64,000 nt of DNA, from the NCBI RefSeq assembly GCF_021442385.1, contig NZ_MUZA01000011.1, positions 1-64,000 on the forward strand, given 5' to 3'. The stretch comes from Micromonospora sp. MH99 (GTDB taxonomy: Bacteria > Actinomycetota > Actinomycetes > Mycobacteriales > Micromonosporaceae). Position 1 is the first letter of the stretch; each line of letters starts with the position of its first letter. Of the stretch, positions 43,449 through 52,303 are shown one piece after another. The position numbers were made by a program, and so were the translations under genes. Below the pieces are notes generated by a model that was given only the letters and a program-made list of their open reading frames with translations, had not been told where the DNA came from and ran no database searches.

Positions 43449-43810
43449 GTCTTCTCCCGGTGCGCGATGGCGTGGGTGAGCTGGGTGCGTAACTGCTGAC
43501 GGACCGCGGTGAGCCGATCGAGGTAGTCGTCGACCTCGGCGAGCTTGCGCCGCAGCACCAGCACGGAGTCCGGGCAGACATCGCCGGACGCGTTGCCGGC
43601 GCGCAGGCAGGCGACGAACGGTCGGACGTCGTCGAGGCCGAAGCCGACGTCGAGCAGCGCCCGGATCTCCCGGACGACCCGCAGCTCCGCCTCGTCGTAG
43701 ACGCGGTAGCCGTTGGCCGAGCGCTGCGGGCGTACCAACCCGTGCGCCTCGTAGTAGCGCAGCGTCCGGGTGCTCGTGCCGGCCCGTTCAGCCAGCTCGC
43801 CGATCAGCAT
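43418..43810 (-). CDS. MerR-family transcriptional regulator
   Basis: 130 residues from ATG 43810. The N-terminal winged helix is typical: MLIGELAERAGTSTRTLRYY, then EAHGLVRPQRSANGYRVYDE. The dimerisation helix follows, with Cys residues at ACLRAGNASGDVC that could sense redox or metal. The length is between SoxR and small MerR proteins. The 3' end overlaps the thioredoxin gene. Probable activator of the pair. Confidence 0.9.
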   Translation of the reverse strand: MLIGELAERAGTSTRTLRYYEAHGLVRPQRSANGYRVYDEAELRVVREIRALLDVGFGLDDVRPFVACLRAGNASGDVCPDSVLVLRRKLAEVDDYLDRLTAVRQQLRTQLTHAIAHREKTCPRKRQSAP

Positions 43811-43888
43811 CGAACCTCCTCGCCCAGCCCGTCGTGACCAGGCTAAACCTTGTCGTCAGCGTCAAGGCAAGGGTCGTGCCCAGGCGCG

Positions 43889-43919
43889 GCTCAGGGCACC
43901 GCGGTGCGGCGCCCTGAGC
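43889..43919 (-). terminator. Hairpin terminator after the chitosanase gene
   Basis: GCTCAGGGC (43889-43897) pairs with GCCCTGAGC (43911-43919), 13-base loop, 25 bases beyond the chitosanase stop on the minus strand. Confidence 0.6.
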
Positions 43920-43943
43920 GGCGGTGCGTGTGCCGTGGGGGTA

Positions 43944-45161
43944 CTAGCCGATGCGGAACTGCTCGCCGTAGACGGCGAACGTCAGCGGCGTGTTCAGGTT
44001 GAAGTTGCCGTTGTTGAGGAACACCCGCTGGGCCGTGTCGACGCGGGACGTGTCCGAGTGCGCCTCCTCCTTGCGCATCTCGATGACCCGCTCGTCGAGG
44101 AACGCGTTGAGCCAGGTCCGCTCGTCGCCACCCTGGGCCGGCGGCTTCGCGCGGGCGAGGGCACGACTGCGGATCTGGCGCATCCCCTCGTACCCGTGCA
44201 TGACCGCCGCGTCGTAGTAGGCGAACTGGCCGAGCGCCCGCACCCCGTCGTTCTTGCCGTCGCGGACCGACGGGTTGAAGTAGACCCGGTCCCGCTCGGC
44301 CTCCTGCGCGGCCCGGAACACCGAGTCGTTGGCGGCGGTGCGCCAGTCGCGGGGGAAGTTGGGGTCGAGGCCGGCGTGCGACGCGGTGCCGTTGACGGCG
44401 CGCAGCGCCGGCAGGTAGCCGGCCAGCACGTTGCCCGGCTTGGTGTTCGTGTACGCCTGGACCAGTTCGAGCATGTCGCCCGTGCCGGAGCAGAAGCCGA
44501 TGATGCCTGCGGTGTAGCCGCGACCGTCGCCGATGTCCTCGATGTAGGAGAACTGCGCGCGCCAGTCGAGCGAGGAGTTCTCCGCCGCCGAGACGAGCTG
44601 CATGGCGACGTCCTTCTTCGCCGGGTCGTCCAGGTTGGTGCCGGCCGGGACGGTGGCGGTCGGCGTGGGGGTGGGGGTGCCGCCGCCGGGAAGGGTCCAC
44701 TGCTGGTTGGTGGTGCCGCCGCAGGTCCAGATCTGCAGTCGGGCGCCGTTGGCGGTGCTCCGGTCGGTCACGTCGAGGCACTTGCCCGAAGCGGTGTTGA
44801 TCAGGGCGCCACCGCTGGCCGCGCTCCACTTCTGGGCGCCGGTGCCGTTGCAGTCGTACAGCTGGATCTTGGCGCCGTTGGCGGTCGACGCGGCGGTGAC
44901 GTCGAGGCACTTGCCGAGCGCGCGGATCGAGCTGTCGCTGTTGCCGACCGTCCACGTCTGGGCCGCGCTGCCGTTGCAGTCGTAGAGCTGCACCGGCGTG
45001 CCGTTGGCCGGGTTGGCGCCGGCGACGTCGACGCACTTGCCACCGAGGCCGGTGATCGGGCCGGCGGTCGCGGCGCTGGCCGACGGCAGGCCGTAGCCGA
45101 TCGCCGCGACGCCGGTCAGCAGGGTGCCCACGACGTAGGCGGCTGTTCTCTTGCGCACCAT
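43944..45161 (-). CDS. Secreted GH46 chitosanase with N-terminal ricin-type domain
   Basis: 405 residues from ATG 45161 (GAGGAAC upstream). The signal peptide ends near SASAATA (residue about 30). Residues about 32-157 are a ricin B-type lectin domain with three repeats (GKCVDVAG, GKCLDVTA, GKCLDVTD, each with a QxW-like end). A TPTPTPT linker leads to a GH46 catalytic domain (about 178-405). The general acid Glu is in SAAENSSLDW and the base Asp in SYIEDIGDGRGYTAG. GH46 enzymes hydrolyse chitosan by inversion. The ricin domain at the N-terminus probably holds the enzyme on polysaccharide. The promoter region is AT-rich (AAACAGTATTAACAG near 45250). Confidence 0.92.
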   Translation of the reverse strand: MVRKRTAAYVVGTLLTGVAAIGYGLPSASAATAGPITGLGGKCVDVAGANPANGTPVQLYDCNGSAAQTWTVGNSDSSIRALGKCLDVTAASTANGAKIQLYDCNGTGAQKWSAASGGALINTASGKCLDVTDRSTANGARLQIWTCGGTTNQQWTLPGGGTPTPTPTATVPAGTNLDDPAKKDVAMQLVSAAENSSLDWRAQFSYIEDIGDGRGYTAGIIGFCSGTGDMLELVQAYTNTKPGNVLAGYLPALRAVNGTASHAGLDPNFPRDWRTAANDSVFRAAQEAERDRVYFNPSVRDGKNDGVRALGQFAYYDAAVMHGYEGMRQIRSRALARAKPPAQGGDERTWLNAFLDERVIEMRKEEAHSDTSRVDTAQRVFLNNGNFNLNTPLTFAVYGEQFRIG

Positions 45162-45279
45162 TGGTGTTCCTCGGGGAAGGGGCGGCGTGCCGCCGGCCGG
45201 TCGGTGCCCGGCGCGGCGATCGGCCCCGGCGGGCACCGCGAGCTTCAGGAAACAGTATTAACAGATAGCGGTACGTCGA

Positions 45280-46209
45280 TCAACCGTCCGATGGTGACAA
45301 TCGGGACCAATCGCGGAAGGCGGTGGTGGCGCCCTGCAGCGCGGAGACGCACGCGAGGACCGCGGGGTGGCCGCCCGCGCCCCTGCGGTAGGCGACGCGC
45401 GTGCGACGGCGCATCGCCAGCGGCAGCAGCCGGACCTGCGGGGAGGGCTGCGCGATGGCGAGCTGCGGGATGAGGGCGACACCCTGACCGGCGGCCACGA
45501 GAGCGAGCATGGCGGTGAAATCGTCGGCGTGATGCCGCACCGCCGGAGTGAAGCCGGCCAGCTGGCAGGCGTGCAGGGCTACCGAGTGGCAGAGCGTGCC
45601 GGGACTGCCGAGGATCCACTGCGCGTCGCGTGCCGCGCTGATCGGTTCGGCGGCGGCGGCGGTGTCGTCGGCGGTGGTGCGGGGCACGGCGAGAAAGACC
45701 GTCTCCTGCAGCAGCGCGATCGAGTCCACCGTCGGATCGGGCGGGGTCGGCGCGATGTCGTAGTCGTGCAGCAGCGCGACGTCGAGCCGTCGGCTCCGCA
45801 GGGCGGCCGGCATGTCGACCGGGTCCAGCTCACTGATCATGAGGTCGAGCGCGGGATGCTCACGGGCCAGCGTGGCCAGGGCTGCCGGCAGCAGGGTGCG
45901 TACGGCGCTGGGGAAGGCCCCGATGCGTACGCTCGCGCGCAGACCGGTTCGGGCGGCCGCCACTGTCGCGTCGGCAGCTTCCAGCGCGGCGAGGATGACC
46001 TCAGTGTGCTGCACGAGCGCGGCGGCGGTCGACGTGAGGCTGACCCGGCGTCCGGTGCGCTCCAGCAACCGGGTGCCCGCCTCCCGTTGCAGGGCGGCCA
46101 GCTGCTGCGAGACGGCCGACGGCGTGTAGGCGTGCGCCTGGGCGACCGCGGCGATGGTGCCGAGGCGGCCCAGGTCCCGCAGCAGGACCAGGCGGCGGAC
46201 ATCAAGCAT
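45280..46209 (-). CDS. LysR-family transcriptional regulator
   Basis: 309 residues from ATG 46209. N-terminal HTH: LRDLGRLGTIAAVAQAHAYT, PSAVSQQLAALQREAGTRLL. The ligand-binding domain (from about residue 92) is of normal length. It is divergent from the DHDPS-type aldolase gene 70 bases away, the usual LysR and target arrangement. Confidence 0.92.
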   Translation of the reverse strand: MLDVRRLVLLRDLGRLGTIAAVAQAHAYTPSAVSQQLAALQREAGTRLLERTGRRVSLTSTAAALVQHTEVILAALEAADATVAAARTGLRASVRIGAFPSAVRTLLPAALATLAREHPALDLMISELDPVDMPAALRSRRLDVALLHDYDIAPTPPDPTVDSIALLQETVFLAVPRTTADDTAAAAEPISAARDAQWILGSPGTLCHSVALHACQLAGFTPAVRHHADDFTAMLALVAAGQGVALIPQLAIAQPSPQVRLLPLAMRRRTRVAYRRGAGGHPAVLACVSALQGATTAFRDWSRLSPSDG

Positions 46210-46279
46210 CAGCTCAGCTTACGGATAGGTGGAGCAATCGGAACTGGACCTTCCTGGTCGGTCGACCGAGAGTGGAGGC

Positions 46280-47158
46280 ATGACCCTGACCGGCCTGTAC
46301 GTTCCGCTGATCACCCCGTTCGACCTCGCCGGAGGCGTCGCCATCGACGCCCTGGCGGCCCTCGCGAATGACGCCCTGGACGCCGGCGCGGCCGGCGTGG
46401 TCGCTCTCGGCACGACGGGAGAGCCGGCCGCCCTCGACGACGACGAGCGCGGCTCTGTGCTCGACGTCCTGTCCGCGGTCTGCCGTGCCCGCCGCGCGCA
46501 CCTGCTCGTCGGCGCCAACACCGTCGAGGCGGTGCGCGCCCTGTCCGACCGGCCCGAGGTGACAGCGGCGCTCAGCCTGGTGCCCCCGTTCCTGCGGCCG
46601 GGCGGCGCGGGAGTGCTCGCCCACTTCGCCCACCTCGCCCAGGCCAGCCCGGTGCCGCTGGTCGTCTACCACGTCCCGTACCGCACGGGGCAGCAGCTCA
46701 GCCCGGACGACCTTCGACAGCTCGCCGGCCTGCCCGGCGTCATCGGCATCAAGTACGCCACCGGAGGGATCGACGGGGACACCGTCGACTTCCTCGCCGA
46801 CATCCGGCCCGGTTTCGCCGTGCTCGGTGGCGAGGACCCGCTCATCTCGCCGCTGCTCGCCCTCGGCGCGCACGGCGCCATCGTGGCCTCGGCCCAGGTC
46901 GCCCCCGCGGACTTCGTCCAACTGGTCGCGCACTGGCAGGCCGGGGACCTCGTGCGGGGGCGGGCGCTCGGCCATCGGCTCGCCGGCCTGTCCGCGGCGC
47001 TGTTCGCCGAACCCAACCCGACAGTGATCAAGTCGGTGCTCCACGCGCAGGGTCGCATCCCGACGGCCGGCGTACGGCTGCCGCTGGTTCCCGCCGGTCC
47101 GGACGCCGCCCGGCGGGCGCTCCGGCACCTGGACGAGCTGACGAGCGCGTCGAGGTGA
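46280..47158 (+). CDS. DapA/NanA-superfamily lyase or synthase
   Basis: 292 residues from ATG 46280 with GGAGG 1-5 bases upstream. TIM-barrel features of the DHDPS family: LITPFD near residue 10, LGTTGEPAAL near 46-55, Tyr in VVYHVPYRTG near 135, and the Schiff-base Lys in GVIGIKYATG near 158. Family members include dihydrodipicolinate synthase, N-acetylneuraminate lyase and keto-deoxy-sugar aldolases. A catabolic role is favoured by the divergent LysR gene and the surrounding sugar genes, but DapA activity cannot be excluded. Confidence 0.85.
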   Translation: MTLTGLYVPLITPFDLAGGVAIDALAALANDALDAGAAGVVALGTTGEPAALDDDERGSVLDVLSAVCRARRAHLLVGANTVEAVRALSDRPEVTAALSLVPPFLRPGGAGVLAHFAHLAQASPVPLVVYHVPYRTGQQLSPDDLRQLAGLPGVIGIKYATGGIDGDTVDFLADIRPGFAVLGGEDPLISPLLALGAHGAIVASAQVAPADFVQLVAHWQAGDLVRGRALGHRLAGLSAALFAEPNPTVIKSVLHAQGRIPTAGVRLPLVPAGPDAARRALRHLDELTSASR

Positions 47159-47191
47159 CCGGACGGCGCCCGCCGGGCCGCGTCCGCGCGG

Positions 47192-48817
47192 TCAGTGCTC
47201 CCGGTAGGTGGCCCGGTCGAAGTCGGCGTACACCCCGTCGCCGCCCAGATCCTGCACCCACAGGCCGACGAACGCCCCGGTGAAGCCCCACGCCGCCGGC
47301 TCCCCGTCGATGATCAGGGCGGCGTGCTCGTCGGACAGGATCGTCGCGTCCAGATCGACCGGCAGCCGCTGCCAGCCCGCGCCGAGGTCGTAGTCGAAGC
47401 GCACCACGGGCCCGTCGAACACCGCCCGCAGACCGACCCGGTCGACGCCGCTGGCATCGACGGTCAGCTCGGGGTACGGGGTGCGCCGCCCGTTGTCGGA
47501 GCTGAGCAGCTCCAGCACCGTACGGCCGTCGTCGGCGCGGGTCAGGTAGAGGTGATGCCAGTTGAGGGTGTTGTAGTAGGCGGTGATCCCGGCGAGCTGA
47601 CGGTGGTCGACCGGGTCGAACTCGACAACGGTCTCCAACGAGCAGTGCGTCGCCCCGACGCGTCGCGCGACCAGGCTCGGCGCCTGCCGACCCACCGGCG
47701 ACTGTCCACCGTGCACCCGCAAGTGCGAGGGGCGCGACGTCAGGTCGATCCAGTCCGCGCTGGCCGGCCGGCGCAGCGTCGACCAGCAGGAACCCAGCTC
47801 GGCGGCCTCGAAGTCGTCGGTGGCCGGCTCCGTGGGCCACGGGTGCGGGGACAGGTCGGGCCCGGCGACCTCCTCGGCGGGCACCCCGCCGGGAATCCGG
47901 GGCCAACCGCCCGAGGGCCACTCGACCCGCTGGATCGCCGTCTCCCGGCCGAGCACACAGTTGCCCAGCGGTGAGTAGGGGCGGCCGACCAGGTGGGCCA
48001 GGTACCACCCGCCGTCCGGAGTCTGGACCAGGCTGCCGTGACCGGCCTTCTGCAACGGCAGGTCCGGCCGACCGACGGAGGTGAGCAACGGACCGTCCGG
48101 GTCCACCTCGTACGGACCGAACAACTCCCGCGAGCGCGCCACGGTGACCTGGTGCTCCCAGCTCGTGCCGCCCTCGGCGGTGATCAGCCAGTACCAGCCG
48201 TCGTGGCGGTACAGGTGCGGGCCCTCAGTGACCCCGACCGGCGTGCCGGTGAACAGGATGCGGGGCCGGCCGACGAGACGACGCGCCGCCCGGTCGTACT
48301 GCTGGATCTCGATGCCGCCGAAGCGGTCGCGGCCGGGTCGCCAGTCGGCGCTCATGCTCAGCAGCCAGCTGGTGCCGTCGTCGTCGTGGAACAGGGCGGC
48401 GTCGAAGCCGCGCCCGTGCAGTTTCACCGGATCCGACCAGGGGCCGGCGATGTCGGGTGCGGTGATCAGGAAGTTCTGCGGATCCCAGTAACCGCTGGCG
48501 AAGCTGGCCACGTCGCTGTAGACGAGGTGGAACTCCCCATCGTGGTACGTCAGGTCGGGCGCCCACACACCGTTGGAGTCGCCGCAGCCCCGAAGGTCGA
48601 GCAGGCGGCGGTCGGTGATGATCCCGCCCAACGGGCGCCAGTTCACGAGGTCGCGCGAGTGGTGCACGCGGACCCCCGGATACCACTCGAACGTCGAGGT
48701 GGCCAGGTAGAAGTCGTCGCCGACGCGCAGGATCGACGGATCCGGGTGGAACCCGGCGAGGACGGGGTTGCGGATCGACCAGGCAGCGGTCGCCACGTCA
48801 GCGGTGTCGGTCGACAC
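47192..48817 (-). CDS. GH43-family beta-xylosidase / arabinofuranosidase
   Basis: 541 residues from GTG 48817 (GAGGAG upstream). It has no signal peptide, so it is intracellular. The five-bladed propeller shows the base Asp in NPVLAGFHPDPSIL (about residue 26), the pKa-modulating Asp in NGVWAPDLTYHDGE and the acid Glu in VGVTEGPHLYRHDGW (about 197). From about residue 330 a GH43 C-terminal beta-sandwich follows (SLETVVEFDPVDHRQLAG, GVYADFDRA). The layout fits GH43_11/12 beta-xylosidases. It is divergent from the sugar importer, whose cargo it would cleave after uptake. Confidence 0.9.
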   Translation of the reverse strand: MSTDTADVATAAWSIRNPVLAGFHPDPSILRVGDDFYLATSTFEWYPGVRVHHSRDLVNWRPLGGIITDRRLLDLRGCGDSNGVWAPDLTYHDGEFHLVYSDVASFASGYWDPQNFLITAPDIAGPWSDPVKLHGRGFDAALFHDDDGTSWLLSMSADWRPGRDRFGGIEIQQYDRAARRLVGRPRILFTGTPVGVTEGPHLYRHDGWYWLITAEGGTSWEHQVTVARSRELFGPYEVDPDGPLLTSVGRPDLPLQKAGHGSLVQTPDGGWYLAHLVGRPYSPLGNCVLGRETAIQRVEWPSGGWPRIPGGVPAEEVAGPDLSPHPWPTEPATDDFEAAELGSCWSTLRRPASADWIDLTSRPSHLRVHGGQSPVGRQAPSLVARRVGATHCSLETVVEFDPVDHRQLAGITAYYNTLNWHHLYLTRADDGRTVLELLSSDNGRRTPYPELTVDASGVDRVGLRAVFDGPVVRFDYDLGAGWQRLPVDLDATILSDEHAALIIDGEPAAWGFTGAFVGLWVQDLGGDGVYADFDRATYREH

Positions 48818-49066
48818 GGGGGCTCCTCTGTGCGGCTATGAAACTTCCGGAAACTTGCGGGGACCAGATCACTGGAAGCCCCTCGTACGGTAGCCGGTCT
48901 TATCGCGATAGGACAGGGGTCTTGACCGCTGGGGGAACTGCTCGTAGCGTCCCGGCCATCGATCGGTAATACCGACGAAGCAATGAAAGTTCCGGAGATC
49001 CAGGTTCGAACCCTTGCCGGCTCGGCCGGCGTCCGAGCACCCCGTGAGTCCCCGAAGGGATGGATC
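48818..49066. promoter_or_regulatory. Divergent region between GH43 and second sugar importer
   Basis: 249 bases with two copies of TGAAA(C/G)TTCCGGA, at 48839-48851 and 48984-48996, in the same orientation. They are the best candidates for binding by the LacI regulator encoded at 52304-53320. The second copy lies 71 bases before the binding-protein start. Confidence 0.55.
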
Positions 49067-50362
49067 ATGACAGCGCACCTTTCCCGCCGATCGCTGCTCG
49101 GCCTCGCCGGCGCCGGCGCCGGCGCCTACCTGCTGAGCGCCTGCAGTGGCGACGAGAAGTCCAGCGACCCGAACGCCCCGCAGACCATCAACTGGTGGCA
49201 CATCCAGAACACCGAGCCGATGCTGCCGGTGTGGGCCGCGATGGCCAACGAGTACAAGACCGCGCACAGCAACGTCACGTTCACCATCCAGCCGCTGGAG
49301 AACGAGGCGTTCAAGGCCAAGCTGACCACCGCCACCCAGGCCGGCGACCCGCCGGACCTCTTCCAGTCCTGGGGCGGCGGCGTGCTCAAGCAGCAGGTCG
49401 ACGCGGGCCTGGTCAAGGACCTCACCGACGACGTGAAGGACCTGGTCGGCGGCATCCTGCCCGCCGCCATGCAGCCGTACACGATCGACGGCAAGATCTA
49501 CGGCATTCCGTTCGACATCGGCATGGTCGGGTTCTGGTACAACAAGGACCACTTCGCCCGCGCCGGCATCACCGAGCCGCCCGCCACCTGGGCCGCCCTG
49601 CTCGACGCGGTACGCAAGCTCAAGGCCGCCGGCATCACCCCGGTCGCCCTGGCCGGCAAGGACAAGTGGCCGGCCCACTTCTACTGGTCCTACCTCGCCA
49701 TGCGCATCGGTGGCGTCGGCGCGCTGCAGAAGGCCGTCGACGACAAGAACTTCGACACCCCCGAACTCGCCGCCGCGGGTGAGCGGCTCAAGGAACTCGT
49801 CGACCTGCAGCCGTTCCAGAAGGGCTTCCTCGGCGCGGAGTTCGGCTCGCCCGACGGCCAGGCCGCCACCATGGGTAACGGCAAGGCCGGCATGGAGCTG
49901 ATGGGGCAGTGGGCGCCGGCGGTCGAGGCGTCCAGCTCCACCAGCAAGAAGGGCCTCGGCGACAAGCTGGGCTTCTTCCCGTTCCCCGCCGTCGACGGCG
50001 GCAAGGGTACCGCCACCGAGGTCTTCGGCGGTGGCAACGGCTTCGCCGTCGGCAAGGACGCGCCGGCCGCCACCATCGATTTTTTGAAGTTCCTGCTGAG
50101 CGCCGACAACCAGCGTCGTTCCGCGAAGACCGGCGCGGTGCTGCCCACGGTGAAGGAAGCGACCGACGCCATCACCGACCCCAACAACAAGGTCGTCGCG
50201 GAGACCCTGGCCAAGAACACCGGCTTCCAGCTCTACCTCGACCAGGCGTACGCGCCCGCGCTCGGGCAGCAGATCAACGACAGCGTCGCTGAGATCATCG
50301 CCGGCAAGAAGGCGCCCGCGGCGATCCTCAAGGACATCACGCAGGTGGCCAAGACCGTCTGA
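49067..50362 (+). CDS. Sugar ABC transporter substrate-binding lipoprotein (second importer)
   Basis: 431 residues from ATG 49067, with GAAGGGATGG upstream. The signal begins with a twin-Arg SRRSLLGLAG and ends in the lipobox LSAC (Cys26), so Tat export followed by lipidation is possible. The mature protein is a family 1 binding protein: TATQAGDPPDLFQSWGGG near residue 85, GIPFDIGMVGFWYNKDHF near 145 and FGGGNGFAVGKDAP near 320. It probably binds xylo- or arabino-oligosaccharides, given the divergent GH43 gene. Confidence 0.92.
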   Translation: MTAHLSRRSLLGLAGAGAGAYLLSACSGDEKSSDPNAPQTINWWHIQNTEPMLPVWAAMANEYKTAHSNVTFTIQPLENEAFKAKLTTATQAGDPPDLFQSWGGGVLKQQVDAGLVKDLTDDVKDLVGGILPAAMQPYTIDGKIYGIPFDIGMVGFWYNKDHFARAGITEPPATWAALLDAVRKLKAAGITPVALAGKDKWPAHFYWSYLAMRIGGVGALQKAVDDKNFDTPELAAAGERLKELVDLQPFQKGFLGAEFGSPDGQAATMGNGKAGMELMGQWAPAVEASSSTSKKGLGDKLGFFPFPAVDGGKGTATEVFGGGNGFAVGKDAPAATIDFLKFLLSADNQRRSAKTGAVLPTVKEATDAITDPNNKVVAETLAKNTGFQLYLDQAYAPALGQQINDSVAEIIAGKKAPAAILKDITQVAKTV

Positions 50363-50414
50363 CCGTGACCCCGTATCCATCCCTAGCCGGCGATAGAACC
50401 CGAGTGGAGTAGGC

Positions 50415-51413
50415 ATGACCAGGCCATCGACCGTGTCGGACACGAGGCGCGGCGACACGGCGACCGATCCGCCGGCACCGGGGCCGGGCACCACGCGTCA
50501 GCGTGGCCGCCAGCCCCGGCCGGGGCGGGGTGGCGTCCTCGCCGTCTTCCTGGCGCCCGCCCTGGCGCTGTTCCTGCTGCTGGTGATCGCGCCCATCCTG
50601 GTGGCCGGCTACGCAAGCCTCTACAAGTGGAACGGCTTCGGGCTGCCGGAGAACTTCGTCGGGCTGGACAACTACACCCGCGCCTTCGGCGATCCGACCT
50701 TCCGGGGCGACCTGTGGCGTGGCTTCGTGCTCGTGCTGCTGTCCCTCGCCGTGCAGCTGCCCGCGGCGCTGGCCCTGGCCATGCTCCTCAACCAGCCGCT
50801 ACGCGGCCGGGCCGCGTACCGGCTGATCTTCTTCGCACCGTACGTGCTCTCCGAGGTCACCACGGCCGTCCTGTTCACCCTGGTGTTCTCGCCGAACCGG
50901 GGCCTGGGCGAGTCGGTCTCCAGCTGGTTGGGCGCCGACGCGGGCGCCATCTTCGCCGACCCGGACACGGTGCTGTTCGCCGTCTTCCTGGTGGTGTCCT
51001 GGAAGTACTTCGGCCTCTACATGATGCTCTTCCTGGCCGCCCGTCAGGGCATCCCGAAGGAGCTGTCCGAGGCCGCGGTCACCGACGGCGCCACCGCGTG
51101 GCAGGCGTTCCGGCACGTCACCCTACCCCTGCTCGGCCCGACGATCCGCATCAGCATCTTCCTGTCGGTCATCGGCACCATCCAACTGTTCGACATGGTG
51201 TGGGTGCTGACCGGCGGTGGCCCGATCCACACCTCGGAGACCATGGCCGTCACGATGTACCAGTACGGCTTCCGCCGCTTCGAGGTCGGCTACGCCAGCG
51301 CGATCAGCATCGTCATGTTCCTGCTGAGCCTCGTCTTCGCCCTGTTCTACCAGCGCATCGTCCTGCGTCGGGACACCGCGGGCGCGATCACCAACCAGGG
51401 AGGCCAGCGATGA
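50415..51413 (+). CDS. Sugar ABC transporter permease, MalF-like (second importer)
   Basis: 332 residues from ATG 50415 (GGAGTAGG upstream). The first 40 residues are polar and Pro/Arg-rich. Six TM helices follow, with the EAA loop EAAVTDGATAWQAFRHVTLP (about 217-236). The stop overlaps the next permease start. Confidence 0.92.
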   Translation: MTRPSTVSDTRRGDTATDPPAPGPGTTRQRGRQPRPGRGGVLAVFLAPALALFLLLVIAPILVAGYASLYKWNGFGLPENFVGLDNYTRAFGDPTFRGDLWRGFVLVLLSLAVQLPAALALAMLLNQPLRGRAAYRLIFFAPYVLSEVTTAVLFTLVFSPNRGLGESVSSWLGADAGAIFADPDTVLFAVFLVVSWKYFGLYMMLFLAARQGIPKELSEAAVTDGATAWQAFRHVTLPLLGPTIRISIFLSVIGTIQLFDMVWVLTGGGPIHTSETMAVTMYQYGFRRFEVGYASAISIVMFLLSLVFALFYQRIVLRRDTAGAITNQGGQR

Positions 51414-52249
51414 CCGCCAGGACCAGTGGCGCCCAGCGGACCCGCAGCATCGTCCTGCACCTCATCTGCATCGGCGTCGGCGCGCTCATCGTCGTGCCGG
51501 TCTGGTTCGGTGTGATCGGCGGCTTCAAGGACAACGGCCAGTTGTCGACGAACCCGCTCGGCCTACCCGACCCGTGGGTGCCGGAGAACTACACCGACCT
51601 CTTCGCCTCCGGGGTGTTCTGGCGACAGCTCGGCAACAGCCTGCTCATCGCCGTCAGCAGCACTGTCATCGTGGTCGGCGCGGCGGCGATGGCGGCGTTC
51701 GTCTTCGCCCGCTACGCCTTCCGGGGCCGCGAGTTTCTGGTCACCCTGTTCGCGATCGGCCTGATGTTCCCGTTCGCGGTGGCGATCCTGCCGCTCTTCG
51801 TCCTGCTCCGCAGCATGGGCCTGCTGGACAACCCACTCGGTGTCATCCTGCCCCAGGCCGCGTTCGGGCTGCCGATCACCATCATCATCCTGCGCCAGTT
51901 CTTCCGGACCATCCCCGCCGAGGTGGAGGAGGCCGCGGTCCTCGACGGCTGCAGCTCCTTCGGGTTCTTCTGGCGGGTGCTGCTGCCGATGGCCCGTCCC
52001 GCCCTGGCCACCGTCTCGGTGCTGGCCGTCGTGACGAGCTGGAACAACTTCATGCTCCCGCTTGTCGTCTTCAGCGACCAGAGTTGGTGGACGCTCCCCG
52101 TCGGGGTCCAGGCGTTCCAGGGCCAGTACGCCGACGACACCGCCCGGGTGCTCGCCTACGTCGTGCTGTCCATGATTCCCGCCCTGGGCTTCTACGCCGT
52201 GGCCGAACGCCAACTCGTCGGCGGCCTGACCGGCAGCGTCAAGGGGTGA
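51410..52249 (+). CDS. Sugar ABC transporter permease, MalG-like (second importer)
   Basis: 279 residues, ATG overlapping the previous TGA. Six TM helices; EAA loop EAAVLDGCSSFGFFWRVLLP (about 179-198). No ATPase gene follows, so a shared MsiK-type ATPase encoded elsewhere is expected. Confidence 0.92.
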   Translation: MTARTSGAQRTRSIVLHLICIGVGALIVVPVWFGVIGGFKDNGQLSTNPLGLPDPWVPENYTDLFASGVFWRQLGNSLLIAVSSTVIVVGAAAMAAFVFARYAFRGREFLVTLFAIGLMFPFAVAILPLFVLLRSMGLLDNPLGVILPQAAFGLPITIIILRQFFRTIPAEVEEAAVLDGCSSFGFFWRVLLPMARPALATVSVLAVVTSWNNFMLPLVVFSDQSWWTLPVGVQAFQGQYADDTARVLAYVVLSMIPALGFYAVAERQLVGGLTGSVKG

Positions 52250-52303
52250 CGGCACCGGATCGTCAACCCACCTGAAGCGTCCCGCCACACAAAGGAGCGG
52301 ACC

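Noticed and set aside
45245..45262. AT-rich AGGAAACAGTATTAAC before the chitosanase as a palindromic chitosanase-gene operator
   Set aside because: Only one half resembles the AGGAAA/TTTCCT type palindrome reported for such genes; the other half does not match, so I do not call it a site.
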